From NCBI GenBank assembly GCA_026075535.2, contig AP026542.1, positions 7,564,001-7,628,000 on the forward strand: a DNA stretch of 64,000 nucleotides, read 5' to 3'. The translations under genes were made by a program, and so were the position numbers. Under the pieces are notes generated by a model, which saw only the letters and a program-made list of their open reading frames with translations, was not told the origin of the DNA and did no database searches. Shown piece by piece: positions 46,601 to 56,197 of this stretch (positions are counted from its first letter, which is position 1; each line of letters starts with the position of its first letter). The DNA is from Tricholoma matsutake (Eukaryota > Basidiomycota > Agaricomycetes > Agaricales > Tricholomataceae).

Positions 46601-47546
46601 TGGTGCCTTCCTCTCGGATCGTGGCCCTCAGTTCATGGCAGAGTTCACTCGTGAGCTGTACCGACTCCTGGGGATCAAACTCCTCGCTTCAACTGCTTAT
46701 CACCCACAAACTGATGGCCAGACGGAGCGAGTCAACCAGGAACTGGAGCAGTACATCCGCCTCTTTGTCAATGAATGCCAGGACGATTGGGATGATCTCC
46801 TTCCTTTGGCTGAGTTCGGATACAACAACCATGTCCATGCTTCCACTCAACAGACCCCTTTCCTCTTAGACACTGGACGACATCCATGCATGGGATTTGA
46901 ACCTCGCCAAACTCCCTCACACATCGAGACAGTGAATGAGTTCACAGAACGCATGAGGGATAGCTTGGAGGAGGCAAGGGCAGCCTTAGCAAAGGCGAAG
47001 GACGACATGGCGCGATTTTACAACCAGCGCCACTCCCCAACCCCTCAGTACAAGGTTGGTGATCGAGTTTATCTTGACTCCAGTGACATCTCCACTACAC
47101 GTCCATCCAAGAAACTCGCTCATCGCTTCTTGGGACCTTTCCCCATTGTCAAGTGCGTTGGAACACATGCCTATCGTCTACGCCTCCCAGCCTCCATGTC
47201 CAGACTCCATCCCGTCTTCCATGTCGTCAAATTGCTTCCAGCTCCCCCAGATCTGTTCCCGGGACGCCATTCACACCCACCACCACCACCTACAGTGATC
47301 GAGGGAGAACCCCAATATGAAGTTGAGTCAATCTTGGACAGCCATTTGCGTCGAGGAAAACTCCAGTATTTGGTACATTGGAAGGGTTATGGGTATGAGG
47401 AGAACTCATGGGTTGAAGAGTCTGACGTAAATGCCCCTCGGTTAATCAAGGAATTCCACCGACGGCACACTGCTGCACCGCGTCGCATTCAAGTCACGGA
47501 CTTTGGTCGTATACGATTTCGAATGCATCGGGGCGATGCATCTTAG
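43602..47546 (+). CDS. Pol polyprotein of chromovirus D (protease, RT, RNase H, integrase, chromodomain)
   Basis: One frame, open from 43602 and overlapping gag by 46 bases in the -1 frame; there is no ATG in the overlap, so it should be made by ribosomal frameshifting. From the GTG at 43644 (residue 1): protease ALLDSGATGLFID with Asp at 100; RT with KLDVHWGYNNV and IYLDDILIF (YLDD 491-494); RNase H ([24 protein letters not shown]). Integrase follows with a zinc finger (HHDSQIAGHPGRW...CRTCDLC), then [41 protein letters not shown]. The C-terminal chromodomain is YEVESILDSHLRR...YLVHWKGYGYEENSWV, which binds methylated histone H3 in related elements. All catalytic residues are present. The stop at 47544 abuts the polypurine tract. 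Confidence 0.95.
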   Translation, partial: AGSCRGAGFSYSQRVNRTPSLPVHNRFEVLSVESLENESISVTAPLSDPSKLAKDVPALPISPSTPHPKIKSWERKLPRKYIVASTPSAHSLNLAIELQTTDTGQILGVSALLDSGATGLFIDSHLVQQHRLNTRSLSRPIPVYNVDGSPNEAGAIREVADLVLRYKDHSERALFAVTQLGKQKAILGYPWLRDHNPEVDWRTGEVTMSRCPSRCRTCFTEARQERRGQKAAIRRTQKCRAGPLPIPEVELEGVPDLMPDSDDDDEDPEEVEEGDRIFYTAIRSSHEVCATSNISQRLAEAFHKNNAAKSSTNSLLPHLHEFEDVFSKESFDSLPARKPWDHAIELTPGATPSSCKVYPLSPEEQRQLDQFIDEHLASGRIRPSKSPMASPFFFVKKKDGSLRPVQDYRRLNNITVKNRYPLPLISELVNQLRGARYFTKLDVHWGYNNVRIKEGDEWKAAFRTNRGLFEPLVMFFGLTNSPATFQTMMNNIFHDLILEGVVCIYLDDILIFTRTVEEHRRITRLVLERLRRYKLYLRQDKCEFERTKIEYLGLIISEGQVEMDPIKVNGVTAWPTPTNKKEVQSFLGFINFYRRFIKDFSHHARPLFDLTGKEAWRWDNAQQEAFEKLKEMVTSAPILTFADDSRPFRVEADSSDFATGAVLSQQSPEDQKWHPVAFYSKSLSAVERNYEIHDKEMLAIMRALEEWRHFLEGAQHKVEIWTDHKNLEYFMTAKKLNRRQARWSLYLSRFDFSLHHRPGRSMGKTDALSRRADHGDGSGDNQNIVLLQPDLFTIRALEGIVPQGEERDILRDIRRANRSGLHEDVVARAVKELRKGSTLSLRAAEWAEKEDLLYFRDRIYVPNDPDLRRRIISQHHDSQIAGHPGRWKTLELTSRNYWWPQMSRLIGQYCRTCDLCLRTKVPRRKPIGELHPLPVPESRWDVVSVDFVVELPESNGFDAVMCTVDSVGKRAHFIPTHTTVSALGAARLYLHHVWKLHGLPGAFLSDRGPQFMAEFTRELYRLLGIKLLASTAYHPQTDGQTERVNQELEQYIRLFVNECQDDWDDLLPLAEFGYNNHVHASTQQTPFLLDTGRHPCMGFEPRQTPSHIETVNEFTERMRDSLEEARAALAKAKDDMARFYNQRHSPTPQYKVGDRVYLDSSDISTTRPSKKLAHRFLGPFPIVKCVGTHAYRLRLPASMSRLHPVFHVVKLLPAPPDLFPGRHSHPPPPPTVIEGEPQYEVESILDSHLRRGKLQYLVHWKGYGYEENSWVEESDVNAPRLIKEFHRRHTAAPRRIQVTDFGRIRFRMHRGDAS

Positions 47547-47557
47547 AGAGGGGGTGA

Positions 47558-47983
47558 TGTAAGGGGACTAAGGGGGTGCCCTGTGTGTTTTTCCTATTTT
47601 TTATGTTCGTCCCATATTTTTCCCCACCTCATTTCCTTCTATTCTTCATTTTCTATGATTTTTCCGGATTTTATTACTAATTTTCCCTTGCTATCATGTT
47701 TGTATATGTTGACACTTTTATATTTAGAGGCGGAGTACCCCTTCCGACACATACCCCTTGGTATGATGTCATTCGGCGGCCTTGATCCGCCTATCTCCGC
47801 CTTTTTCTATTTTTAGGTTATATTTGATTTTTGTCGTCTTCACATATACTGGGCATCAGCAAGGGGATCCTTAGAGTTTTCTCTTCGGATTTCCCTTTGC
47901 TAGGTGTGCCCCCAATGCCTGTATTATGTAGTATAATTTTAACTTCGGATTTCCCTTTGCTAGAGGCTTAGGTTGCCCTTATA
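47558..47983 (+). repeat. 3' LTR of D
   Basis: One mismatch to the 5' LTR; the same TG...TA ends. Confidence 0.95.
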
Positions 47984-48376
47984 ACTGCGGCAGTGTCTCA
48001 ACTGCGTAGATAAATTATCTAGCGGGAGCTGCACAGGAATCTGTAGTCGAATTTGCAATAGAGATGGCAGCCTTGAAAAGGCAGCCGTGGATGCTGTACA
48101 AGGTGGCCTGATGCACAGCAGTGTGGGCAGTGCAAGGTGGCCGGGAACGAAATTGGGAGGCGTAGACAAAAGTCATGTTCGACGTGCAGGAAAGGGTCAG
48201 ATGGATGCGGGTTCCGATCGGGTGAGGAATGGTTCTTGACAGTATTTCCCCCTTTGTGCCGAGCCTACGAGGCACATGAGGGTTTGAGTCTGAATGAGGA
48301 AGCTGGTTGAATTTCCGAATGCGGCAATTGGTTGAAAAATTTTCACATTGTTTCCTACTCCCATCACGTATCAGAA

Positions 48377-49164
48377 ATGTCCACCCCAGCAGTCTCCATG
48401 CAGATCAAAATGGCCACGATGAAGGCCCAACATGAACAGAGGGAGCGGGCACTGAGGGAGCAGATGGAAAGGGAGATGAAGGAGTTAGAGGAAGCGGCAA
48501 GGGAAGAGGAACACTGGGTGCAGGAGGAGAAAAAGGCAGCAGAGGAGGCTGCAAAGGTTGAGGAGACGCACCAGGCAGAGGTGCAGAAAAAAGAGGCAGC
48601 GGCTGCAAGACGAGCGGAGAAGAAGCGGGTGGCTGCGGATGCAGGATTGGGAGATGAGGCCGAGGGGAGCAAGTCCCCAAAGAAAAAGAAAATCACCAAG
48701 TCGAAGGTGTGAGTGGGGTCGGAGGAGTTGGAGGGTCTGGTGCAGGTGCAGGCTGCATTGCCCTGCAAAAGGTGCATACTTGTTTCCTTTCTCAGTCTCC
48801 TTTTACTGATAAGTGGCCCAGATGCAAATATCAAGAGATTGCTTGTTTCAAGATGGGTGTGAAGGGACGCGTGTGCGACAACTGCACGCACATCAAACAT
48901 AAGTGCGAGGAGGTAGTGTGGGAGGGGCAGGAAGCCCCTGCAGCAAAAACAGCGGGAATGACAGGGGCAACCGGGGAAAACCTGGAAGTAATGCAACAAA
49001 TGATGAAGTTAATAAGGAAGGGGTTCGCTGAGGTGGCCAATGCGGTGCGGGAGTTGATGGGGGGGTTCCGGGATGCTTTGGACCCAGAGTGGGTGGAGGA
49101 AGAAAGCGCTGGGGAGGAGAGCGCATCATCAATGGTGATCGGAGGAGGTGGAGGTTGTACTTGA
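48377..49164 (+). pseudogene. captured host-type gene inside C, antisense to pol, with probable intron
   Basis: The first exon (48377-48706, ATG TCC ACC) encodes a highly charged helix (REQRERALREQMEREMKELE, later RRAEKKRVAADAG) ending in KKKKITKSK, a nuclear-localisation-like cluster. A likely intron at 48707-48795 has donor GTGTGAGT and acceptor TTTCCTTTCTCAG. Splicing joins the two frames exactly. The second exon (48796-49164) gives CKYQEIACF...CDNCTHIKHKCE, a cysteine pattern like short fungal zinc-binding hypothetical proteins, then an acidic C-terminus and TGA. About 232 residues in all. I cannot name it. Listed as pseudogene because it lies in a dead element; it may still be transcribed. 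Confidence 0.6.
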
Positions 49165-50423
49165 TTTGGAATTGTGTTCAGGGAGTGTTTCTCTAGTTGA
49201 GAGACATGGAAAACAGAGTGAATGGCCCGCATGTGATCCGGGAGCCGCAGGGTGACTGAGTGGGCGATGATTTTGAAGGAGCCATGGTGCTTTTTGGAAA
49301 GTTTCTTGGAAGGACGAGTGGTGCAGATATTTTCCGCAGTGACGTAGGCAGAGTCACCAATGTTGAAGTCGGGTGTGGGTGCCTGATGTTTGTCTGCAGG
49401 ACCTTGATAATGCTCTGCAAGCTGTTTCCAAAGCTCCTGATGAAGGTCGTCTAAGTCGACGAAGAACTCATGGGCGTGCTGTGAAGCTAAGTTGCGTTCT
49501 GGAAAGATGGAAATGTTCAGGTGATAGCCTTTGTTGTTGAAGAAAGGGGATATGCCTGTAGAGGCAGAAGGAGCATTGTTGTAGGCAAATTTGTCCAAGG
49601 GTAAGAGGTGAGACCAGTTGTCCTGCTGATAGTTGCAGAAGATCTGGAGGTACTGCTCCAAGGTCTGATTAGGTCATTCTGTCTGACCATCACCTTGCGG
49701 GTGATAACCAGAAGTGAAGTGGATCCACATGTCAAGCACTTTTCTGAGGGAGCAGAAGAAATGGGAGACAAACTCGGATCCCCGGTTGCAAGTGATGTGC
49801 GACGGAACACCATGCTTGGAGAAGACGTGGAGGACGAACAGGTTGGCTAGTTCTTGGGCTGTGATTTCATTGACAGTTGGGATGAAGATGCCTTGTTTGG
49901 TGAGATGGTCAACGATGACCAGGATAGCGGTGTGACCATCAGAGTCGGGTAGTTGCTCAATGAAATCCATGGAGATGGAGTTCCAAGGTCGTTCCAGAAC
50001 CGGAAGTTGCTTTAGAAACCCGTAGGGCTTTGCAAGTGGTACAGGATTTGCAGAATTCCTGCACAAAGGTGCAGAGGTTTGGCCAGACATATTCACAGCG
50101 GACAAGCTGCTGGGTTTTGTTTTGTCCGAAGTGGCCAGAGAGGATGTGATCGTGTTTGTACTGAAGGGGACCTTGAGGCAAAGTTCTGCGATGTCCGGAA
50201 CATAAATCTGGTCGAAGTGGCGGAGAAGACCTGCCTTGTCTATGGTCCAGTTGGGGTCGATAGGTGTCGGAAGATGTGCAGATGAAAAGGGGTCAAGGGG
50301 TAGGGAGGTGCAGATGTCGTGGTGAAGTTTCTCAACATCCATGATTACTGCTTGTCGAAGGATGGGTGTGGTGAAATAGGTGGCGTGGAGGGAAGAGGTG
50401 AGCCGTTCCTGTGTGAATACAGG
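49165..50423 (-). pseudogene. integrase of chromovirus C
   Basis: The zinc-binding region (HDHILSGHFGQNKTQQLVRC...CKSCTTCKAL) lies in the frame 49957-50181. The core lies in 49674-50342: ISMDFIEQLPDSDG (first Asp), then ITCNRGSEFVSHFF where Asn stands for the second catalytic Asp, then HPQGDGQTE followed by TGA (former CGA). The C-terminal part 49165-49661 ends with FKIIAHSVTLRLPDHMRAIH, FHVSQLEKHS and a proline run. There the element sequence stops and the captured gene begins on the opposite strand; no chromodomain remains. Confidence 0.85.
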
Positions 50424-52182
50424 TCAGAAGTTGGTTGGGTTTATGGAGGTGAAGTCCCTATTTCCCCCTTTGCGGTAGACGTCCCAACATCTAGTGAGCA
50501 CGTCTGGCTTGGCCCCTAATTTTCTGGGGCGGAAGCGGATGACAAGATTGAACTGGGAAAGGTACTCAGACCAACAGGCCTGGCGGCGGGTAAGCAACTT
50601 GGTAGTGCTGAAGTACTCAAGATTTTTGTGGTCGGTGACCACATCAACTGGGTTTGCGGAACCCTCAAAATACTGCCGCCAGTGTTTGAAGTGGCCAAGA
50701 GTTCCTTATCATGGGTGTCATAATTTAGTTCAGCGGGATTGAAGGAGCGGGAATGAAAAGCGACCGGATGGATTTCTCCATCCGCAGTGTAAACCGAAAG
50801 GATAGCTGCTAGGGCATAGTCGGAAGCGTCGGTTTCAAGTACCATCTGTGAGTCAGGTACCAATTGCGTTAAGATGGGGGCGTGGGTGAATTCTTGTTTG
50901 AGCTTTTCAAAAGCGTCGCGGCACTTCTTGTTGAAGTCCCAGGGTGCAGATTTCCGCATCAAGCGGGTGAGTGGGATGACAATGTCTGAATAACTGTTAA
51001 TGAAGCGGCGGTAAAAGTTGCAAAAGCCTAAGAAGGATTGAATATCCTTAACTTTCCTAGGCTCGGGCCAGTCAAGCACAGTTTTGACTTTATCCTCGGA
51101 CATCCGCAGTCCATCCGGTGAAAGGATGAAACCTAAATATTCAATGGTGTCTTTGTGGAACTCACATTTCTGTGGAGAGGCGTAAAGTCCATTTTTCCGG
51201 AGACGGCGGAGGACTTCTTTGACGTGAGCCCCATGCTGAGACTTGTCATCGGAATAGATTAGGATGTCATCGAGGTATACGATGACACAAACATCCAGCA
51301 TATCGCTGAAGATGTCATTCATAAACCACTGGAAAGCTGCGGGTGCATTAGTGAGTCCAAAGGGAACCATTAACCACTCGAAGGATCCATAGCGGGTGCG
51401 AAAAGTAGTTTTCCACTCACTCATCACCATCAGCGATGTGGACTAGGTGATAAGCATGCCGCAAGTCTATCTTGGTGAATAAGCTGGCTTTGCGAGGAGA
51501 GTCAAGTAGGTCAGAAATGAGAGGAAGTGGGTAGTGGTCTTTCTTTGTAAGACGGTTAAGTCCTCGGTAGTCGACACAAAGTCGGAGACTACCGTCCTTC
51601 TTCTTGATGAAGAGAATTGGAGCACCATGTGGAGACTTGGATGGGCAGATGAAACCTGAGTGGACATTTTTGTCAATAAAGACTCGTAAGGCTTCTAATT
51701 CAGAGGGAGAGAGAGAATACATGCAGCCCAGAGGCAGAGGAGTATTGTCTTCTGTCTCTATCTTGAGGTCGTAAGACTGATGCGGAGGAAGGGTATCCGC
51801 TTTAGTCTTATTAAAGACATCAGCAAATTCGTGATACTTGGGCGGAATATCTGAGAGGTTGGATGAGTCAGTGGATTGGGCGGAGCGGGCGGATAACCCT
51901 TCTGGAGCAAAGGTCATCTGAAAAGCTACTGCCCCAGGAAGTTTGCTAGCATGCGCATAAGTGGCAGCATTGATGAAGGAGATGTCGGGGGGTGTAAATT
52001 TAGGAGGAATGGGGGTTTCGGAAAGTGCGGAGGAGTCAAGGATTTCTACCGGAAGATTTGGGGACAAAGGTGATGTCAGGGGTGCTGGACCTCTATGATC
52101 TGCAGAGCGGAAAGCGAGTTGGCTTGAAGACCAGTCAATCAATGGATTGTATTGCTTCAGCCAGTTATGACTGAGTACAGCA
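50424..52182 (-). pseudogene. reverse transcriptase and RNase H of chromovirus C
   Basis: The RT region opens with KYHEFADVFNKTKADTLPPH, LGCMYSLSPSELEALRVFID and KKDGSLRLCVDYRGLNRLT. A four-base duplication at about 51417-51421 (GAGT twice, in DGDE-WKTTF) shifts the frame. The next frame has FGLTNAPAAFQWFMNDIF, the catalytic VIVYLDDILIYS, then RNase H with ETDASDYALAAIL and HDKELLA. A second shift near 50690 leads to [20 protein letters not shown] at 50424-50642. Domain order and spacing are standard for chromoviruses. Confidence 0.85.
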
Positions 52183-52988
52183 GAACAGGAAGAGTTTTTT
52201 TTTTTTTTTTTTTTTTGGGGTCAACAATTTATAACGCGGGGCTCGATCGCAGTCCGCGGGTCAAGATACAAACAAGGTACTACTAAGACTACGCATTCCC
52301 TATGTCCACATCCCACACCAGGTCCCTTGCAGAAGCCATGTTACAGCGGGCATACCAGCGTTGTCCTCTCAGACAGGAAAGGCAGAAGCTAGCCATTAGT
52401 TCGCTGTCTGGTGCTATCTCAGTCCCCCCAGCCACATATCCAACCGAAGTCAGATCAGGCACAAGCAGTGTCAATTCACTGTAAGTCCTCCCTTGCAGGA
52501 AGAGTAACCATCTTTCACCAGACAACGAGGATTGACCACCCCAGGCAAGTGAGGTGGACCATCACTGTGTCCAAGCACGAGTGACAGTGACGAGGCAACT
52601 GGTTATTCACCGGAGCTACTGTAAGTAGGGGGTCGAGGCCCCCCCTCGAGCATATGCTACTCTGAGCATGCACTCGATGACATCATCCCCCCCGCAGTGG
52701 GGGGAAGGTAGAGGGCGGCGACATATTGTCACCATCCTGACAACAGCCCTGGTGGGCGGTGAAGAGAAGGGGAGGTCCCCTTCTTCAAGCTCGGCGTGGT
52801 CATTGGTGAGGCCCACGAGGACGACGATGCCATTCCGGGGACAAGGGTTCCTCGGTTGGAGGCTCTGCCACTGGTGGAGCAGACTGAGCCGCCTGCATCG
52901 CCGCATAGGAAGCCTGGAAGGCTGCCGGAGACGTAAGGTCGAGGGGAGCTGATGCCACATGAAGCGACTCCATCATGCTCCCTGAAAG

Positions 52989-53615
52989 TCACCAGGTGGT
53001 GGTGAAGAGCTCCCACACCATCTGATGCCAAGAGTTCCTGTCGTTGAGAGGAACCGCGGACACTCGGACGGTACCTACAAAGGAGGTCATCATGTCCAGT
53101 AAATGCAACATGGCATCAGAGGTGGCTTCGATCTCCAGCCTCTGATCCCTAGATAGCGGCACTTCGTCCTCCACCAGCTTGGGGATGGGGGGCCAAGGCA
53201 GTAACGGGGCAGGGGATGCCTCCGGATAAAGGAGCTCAGCAATGCCGAGCTCCTGTGAATACATATCCTCCTTTGGGAGGCTACGAGCCCAGCGCTTGTG
53301 TTCGACGTCGACACCCTGTGCCCATCGTACACGATCGATCGTTTTCCTCGAGGAGAGCCTAGGCCCCCCCTTGGCAAAAATGAGAGCCTCTTGCATGGCA
53401 AGAGAGTCGTCGTCGTCATCATCATTAGGGTCGGAGAGGTCTTCCCCGGCCCATAGATCTCTAGCTGCCTTGAGAGCAGCTGCTACCTCCGATTCGTCCT
53501 GCACAAACTGGGTGTCGTAGTCTTGGACATCATCATCAAAGATGTCGCCCATGATCAAAACGGGGTCGCGTAGACCCCGGTGTGGTGGTTGGCCTCTGGT
53601 TCGCCGTTTGGGCAT
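52989..53615 (-). CDS. ORF of short LINE-like element 1 (unknown protein)
   Basis: 208 residues from ATG (MPKRRTRGQPPHRGLRDPV). A basic N-terminus is followed by an acidic region (DIFDDDVQDYDTQFVQDESE, later DPNDDDDDDS), a hydrophobic-helical C-terminus (DQRLEIEATSDAMLHLLDMM) and the ending VWELFTTTW. It resembles no domain I know. It may be an ORF1-type or captured protein. The relative in the second element (58237-58446) keeps MPKWQTRDHPLHRGLHDP and DYDTQFTQDELEVAAAL but is broken. Confidence 0.5.
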   Translation of the reverse strand: MPKRRTRGQPPHRGLRDPVLIMGDIFDDDVQDYDTQFVQDESEVAAALKAARDLWAGEDLSDPNDDDDDDSLAMQEALIFAKGGPRLSSRKTIDRVRWAQGVDVEHKRWARSLPKEDMYSQELGIAELLYPEASPAPLLPWPPIPKLVEDEVPLSRDQRLEIEATSDAMLHLLDMMTSFVGTVRVSAVPLNDRNSWHQMVWELFTTTW

Positions 53616-53639
53616 TGAGAGTGTGTGTTAGTGCTAGTA

Positions 53640-54394
53640 GATGATGGTAGGAATCAAAATATGCAGCGTGGAATCGATAATGGCTGGTCCCTTATCTACA
53701 TTCCAGGTCCACCCGATACAGCCTCCGAATGCTCCAAGGGGGCAAGCAAGCCGCACATCCTGCTGCCTAGTGGGAGAAGATCGAACCTGGGTCATACCAC
53801 CCTAGAAGAGTGAGCACTGGAGGTAGAGGGATGGTGGTGAGAAGCGGCCACCAAGGTGTAGGCCTAGCCGCCAGGGGGCACCATCACCCGGCCCCTTTTA
53901 GCGATGGTGTATTCCAATGGGTAGTCAGTGTAGCATGTCTCTAGTAGTAGAAACTCACAGAGCATGGAGGCAGGAAGCCTCAAAGATGACCAGCAGTCCA
54001 GTAAGAACATCCTTCCCCCTAAGCCAGACCTCCCCCAGCTAAATGAGTGCTTCTACTTGGGCGAGCATTGAAGCAGGCATCCCACACCTGCTCTAAGCCC
54101 CCATAGGGACCCAGACTACTCTTTCATAGACATCACTCACCTAGCCAGGATCCTCGAAGCCAAGGGGAACGAGACAGATAGCAGTCACTGTTGGAAACAA
54201 TGACCGAGACATCCCTGGAGATCGGATGGACGGATCTCTTAGCAAATCAGGCCAGGCCTGGAGACGCCGAGAGCGTTCGTGATGGCAAAATCCGATCGAA
54301 AATCAGATGAAAATTGGAGTCTCGATGTTGCTACCAACATCGAGCAGGAGTGTTTACCACTGTTTATGGTGGTTGTAACAAGTCAAGGAGCGTC
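53640..54394 (-). other. 5' region of short LINE-like element 1
   Basis: It is 5' to the ORF on the minus strand and about 85 percent identical by eye to 58440-59189. It has no long frame and starts (minus strand) GCTCCTTGACTTGTTACAAC. It contains GAACCTGGGTCATA and GGGGGCACC-type words. It may be the 5' UTR or promoter. Confidence 0.5.
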
Positions 54395-54710
54395 GGAACA
54401 GGAAGAGTCGAGCGAGGTTACATAAAATGACAAATTGAATACTTCGCTGGCAGGGAAGGTGACCAGAAGTTTGATGATCTGAGTTATGGTGGAGTTGCAA
54501 GATCCATCAAAGAGTCATAAACCGATCGGGTTAATGGATTCCGTGCTGAGTTGGTTATTCAACATGAAAGAGGAGTCAAGGAAGCAGTGGGAGGAGCCAG
54601 AGTTGATAAGGGTTCGGAAAGGGGTGGAAGAGTCGGGAAAAGTTAAAAGAATGGTTAGGGAGTCAGGGTTGGAAAGAGTGGACGCATTGAGACAAACATA
54701 GGCAGCCAAA
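54395..54710 (-). pseudogene. protease of chromovirus C, active-site Asp lost
   Basis: FRTLINSGSSHCFLDSSF is a retropepsin active-site block in which Asn replaces the catalytic Asp (AAC for GAC, at about 54612). The segment after it, ending near LDSS at the insertion point, continues beyond the LINE-like element as AVLSHNWLKQYNPLIDW. That is the usual C-terminal block of this protease family (xLGxxWLxxxNPxIDW). Confidence 0.8.
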
Positions 54711-54765
54711 TGGGTAAGGTCAATGCAACCCCCAGCCCCAATGGCTGTATCCTGAGGGTTGCGGA

Positions 54766-56111
54766 CTATTTTTCCAAGTCCATAGTCTTGGGAACAACAG
54801 TGGATGCACAGGCTTTTGCAGCTTTGTATTTCAGGCAGTTTCCTGCTATGTGCCCTTCCTCACCGCAGTAGAGACAAAGTCGTTCTCTCATGCGACGTTC
54901 TCGTTCCTCCCCAGTAAGCTTGCTGTTCTTCCCCAACTTATTGGAGATGGATGACTTGGGCTTGTCCCGGGAAGTGTTCTTTGTCGCGGAAGACTGCTGG
55001 TTGGAGGTGCTACCGCGGGCAGAGTTTGAAGATGCTTGGTTTGATGACAGGGAAGGGCTTTTGGAAGAGTCCTTCCAACTAGAGTTAGTGACATTACTGG
55101 AATTCTTTGTTTCGAAACAGGATTCGTCTTCTTGCATCCAGTAGATGTCATCGCTGTCCTGCACTTTCAAGCGCAGTTCTGTGAGAGTATTGGGTTTACC
55201 ACCCTGGAGAACTTCTATGTGAAGCCAGAGCGGAAGACCGCGGAAATAGCGGTCACGAAGGGCTGCTTCATTCCAGTTGACCCTAGAAGCTAATTCCCAG
55301 AAGTCAACATTATATTTTGTGATACAACCACATTTCTTCATTGCTAAGTCAGAGAGAGCTTTTTCCGCATCTCCAACCAGGTCGTGCAGACCAAAGTTGC
55401 TTTCCAGCTCGGCGAGGAAAGCTTCATAGTCCCACATCCAGTGTGTGGAATCTGTCGGGTCATTCAGACCAGGCTCAAACCAACTGAGAGCTGATCCCTT
55501 AAGATAAGAAAGGATGAATATGATCTTTTTCTCATCAGATGAAAATACGTGTGGATGGTTGCGGAAATGAAAATTGCAGGAGACTAGGAAGTCTCTAAGT
55601 TTCTTTGGATTGGCGCCGTCGAAAGTGTCAGGGTCACGAACTTTGATTTTCTCGGTCTTGGGTGTGTTATTCTGACAAAGGGTGCAGATACTCTCCGAGA
55701 GGTTGTAAAGGACATCTATGAACCTATCCCCTGGGTCAGGGTTTTCCCCCGCAGGAGGTTGATCCTCAGGATCATTGGGATCAGGGTCACCCCCAGGGCC
55801 ATCAGGACCACTAGGGTCGTCGGGTCCGCTGGGGGGTCTGTCCTCTAGACCAGGATCTTCCAACCCAAAGGGTTCAGGCTGGTTGATGCCCCCTACGTAC
55901 TCAAGGGGAGTTCTTGATCAAAAACCTTCCAGGTTGCCGGAAGGTTGCGGGGCACAGGTGGACATGAGATTGGCACTGATTGAGGGGGCTCCTGAGCAGA
56001 TTTGTTGGAAGATGTTTGAGGGTCTGGAAGACACTCCAAAAGTAGTGGCGGGTCAAGGGTCGGAAAGGGTGGATCGCTAGATTGCAGAGATCCCTGGAAT
56101 AGTACCAGCAC
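54766..56111 (-). pseudogene. gag of chromovirus C
   Basis: The main frame (from 55863) has a proline/aspartate-rich N-terminus, a capsid core (FDGANPKKLRDFLVSCNFHF, LSYLKGSALSWFEPGL, RYFRGLPLWLHIEV) and a CCHC knuckle CLYCGEEGHIAGNC near the C-terminus. It ends at 54766 after KTMDLEK. There is no ATG before the core. An open stretch in another frame (56111-55893, ending KVFDQELPLST) probably encodes the original N-terminus, so one frameshift near 55900 is likely. Gag and pol were in separate or shifted frames; the border at 54710-54766 has no overlap I can prove. Confidence 0.8.
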
Positions 56112-56184
56112 ATTGGGAGTTTCTTGTTGTGCGCTGGCGGGTCTCAGTAGGGGTCATAGAGAGGAAATGGACAAGTGAAGTGTG

Positions 56185-56195
56185 AGTTCATATAT
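56185..56195 (-). promoter_or_regulatory. putative self-primer binding site of C
   Basis: On the minus strand ATATATGAACT, separated from the LTR end by GT. It can pair with AGTTCGTATAT at 56576-56566 over 11 base pairs including one G-U pair. Tf1 of fission yeast primes reverse transcription in this way. Confidence 0.6.
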
Positions 56196-56197
56196 AC

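Larger units (their letters stand above)
41937..47983 (+). mobile_element. chromovirus D, full-length and apparently intact
   Basis: A Ty3/gypsy chromovirus of 6047 bases inserted in the 3' LTR of C, with perfect duplication ACTGC (41932-41936, 47984-47988). The 426-base LTRs differ at a single position (C against T in GGTGCGCCCC, a CpG). gag and pol have no stop or frameshift except the regular shift between them. The polypurine tract AGAGAGGGGGTGA lies between the pol stop and the 3' LTR. LTR ends are TG...TA, not TG...CA. It is the only element here that could still move. Confidence 0.95.
41484..48241 (-). repeat. 3' LTR of chromovirus C, split by element D
   Basis: Parts 41484-41936 and 47989-48241 add up to 706 bases, the exact length of the other LTR, once D and one copy of its target duplication ACTGC are removed. 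Confidence 0.9.
52195..54394 (-). mobile_element. short LINE-like element 1, inserted in pol of C
   Basis: On the minus strand it ends in a poly-A tail (22 T at 52195-52216 on the plus strand), preceded by a tail motif shared with the LINE at 8904 (GGGTCAACAATTTATAA, CGCGGGGCTCGATC). It is flanked by a duplication GAACAGGAAGAG (52183-52194 and 54396-54407; 14 bases if one mismatch is allowed). It has no reverse transcriptase, so it probably depended on a full LINE. Its 5' end on the minus strand is about 54394, where similarity to the second copy (57329-59189) also ends within a few bases. Confidence 0.85.

Noticed and set aside
48831..49661. Reading of the whole 276-codon minus-strand frame as one integrase protein
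   Set aside because: Only the part above about 49165 is integrase. The rest is the complement of the captured gene and happens to stay open.
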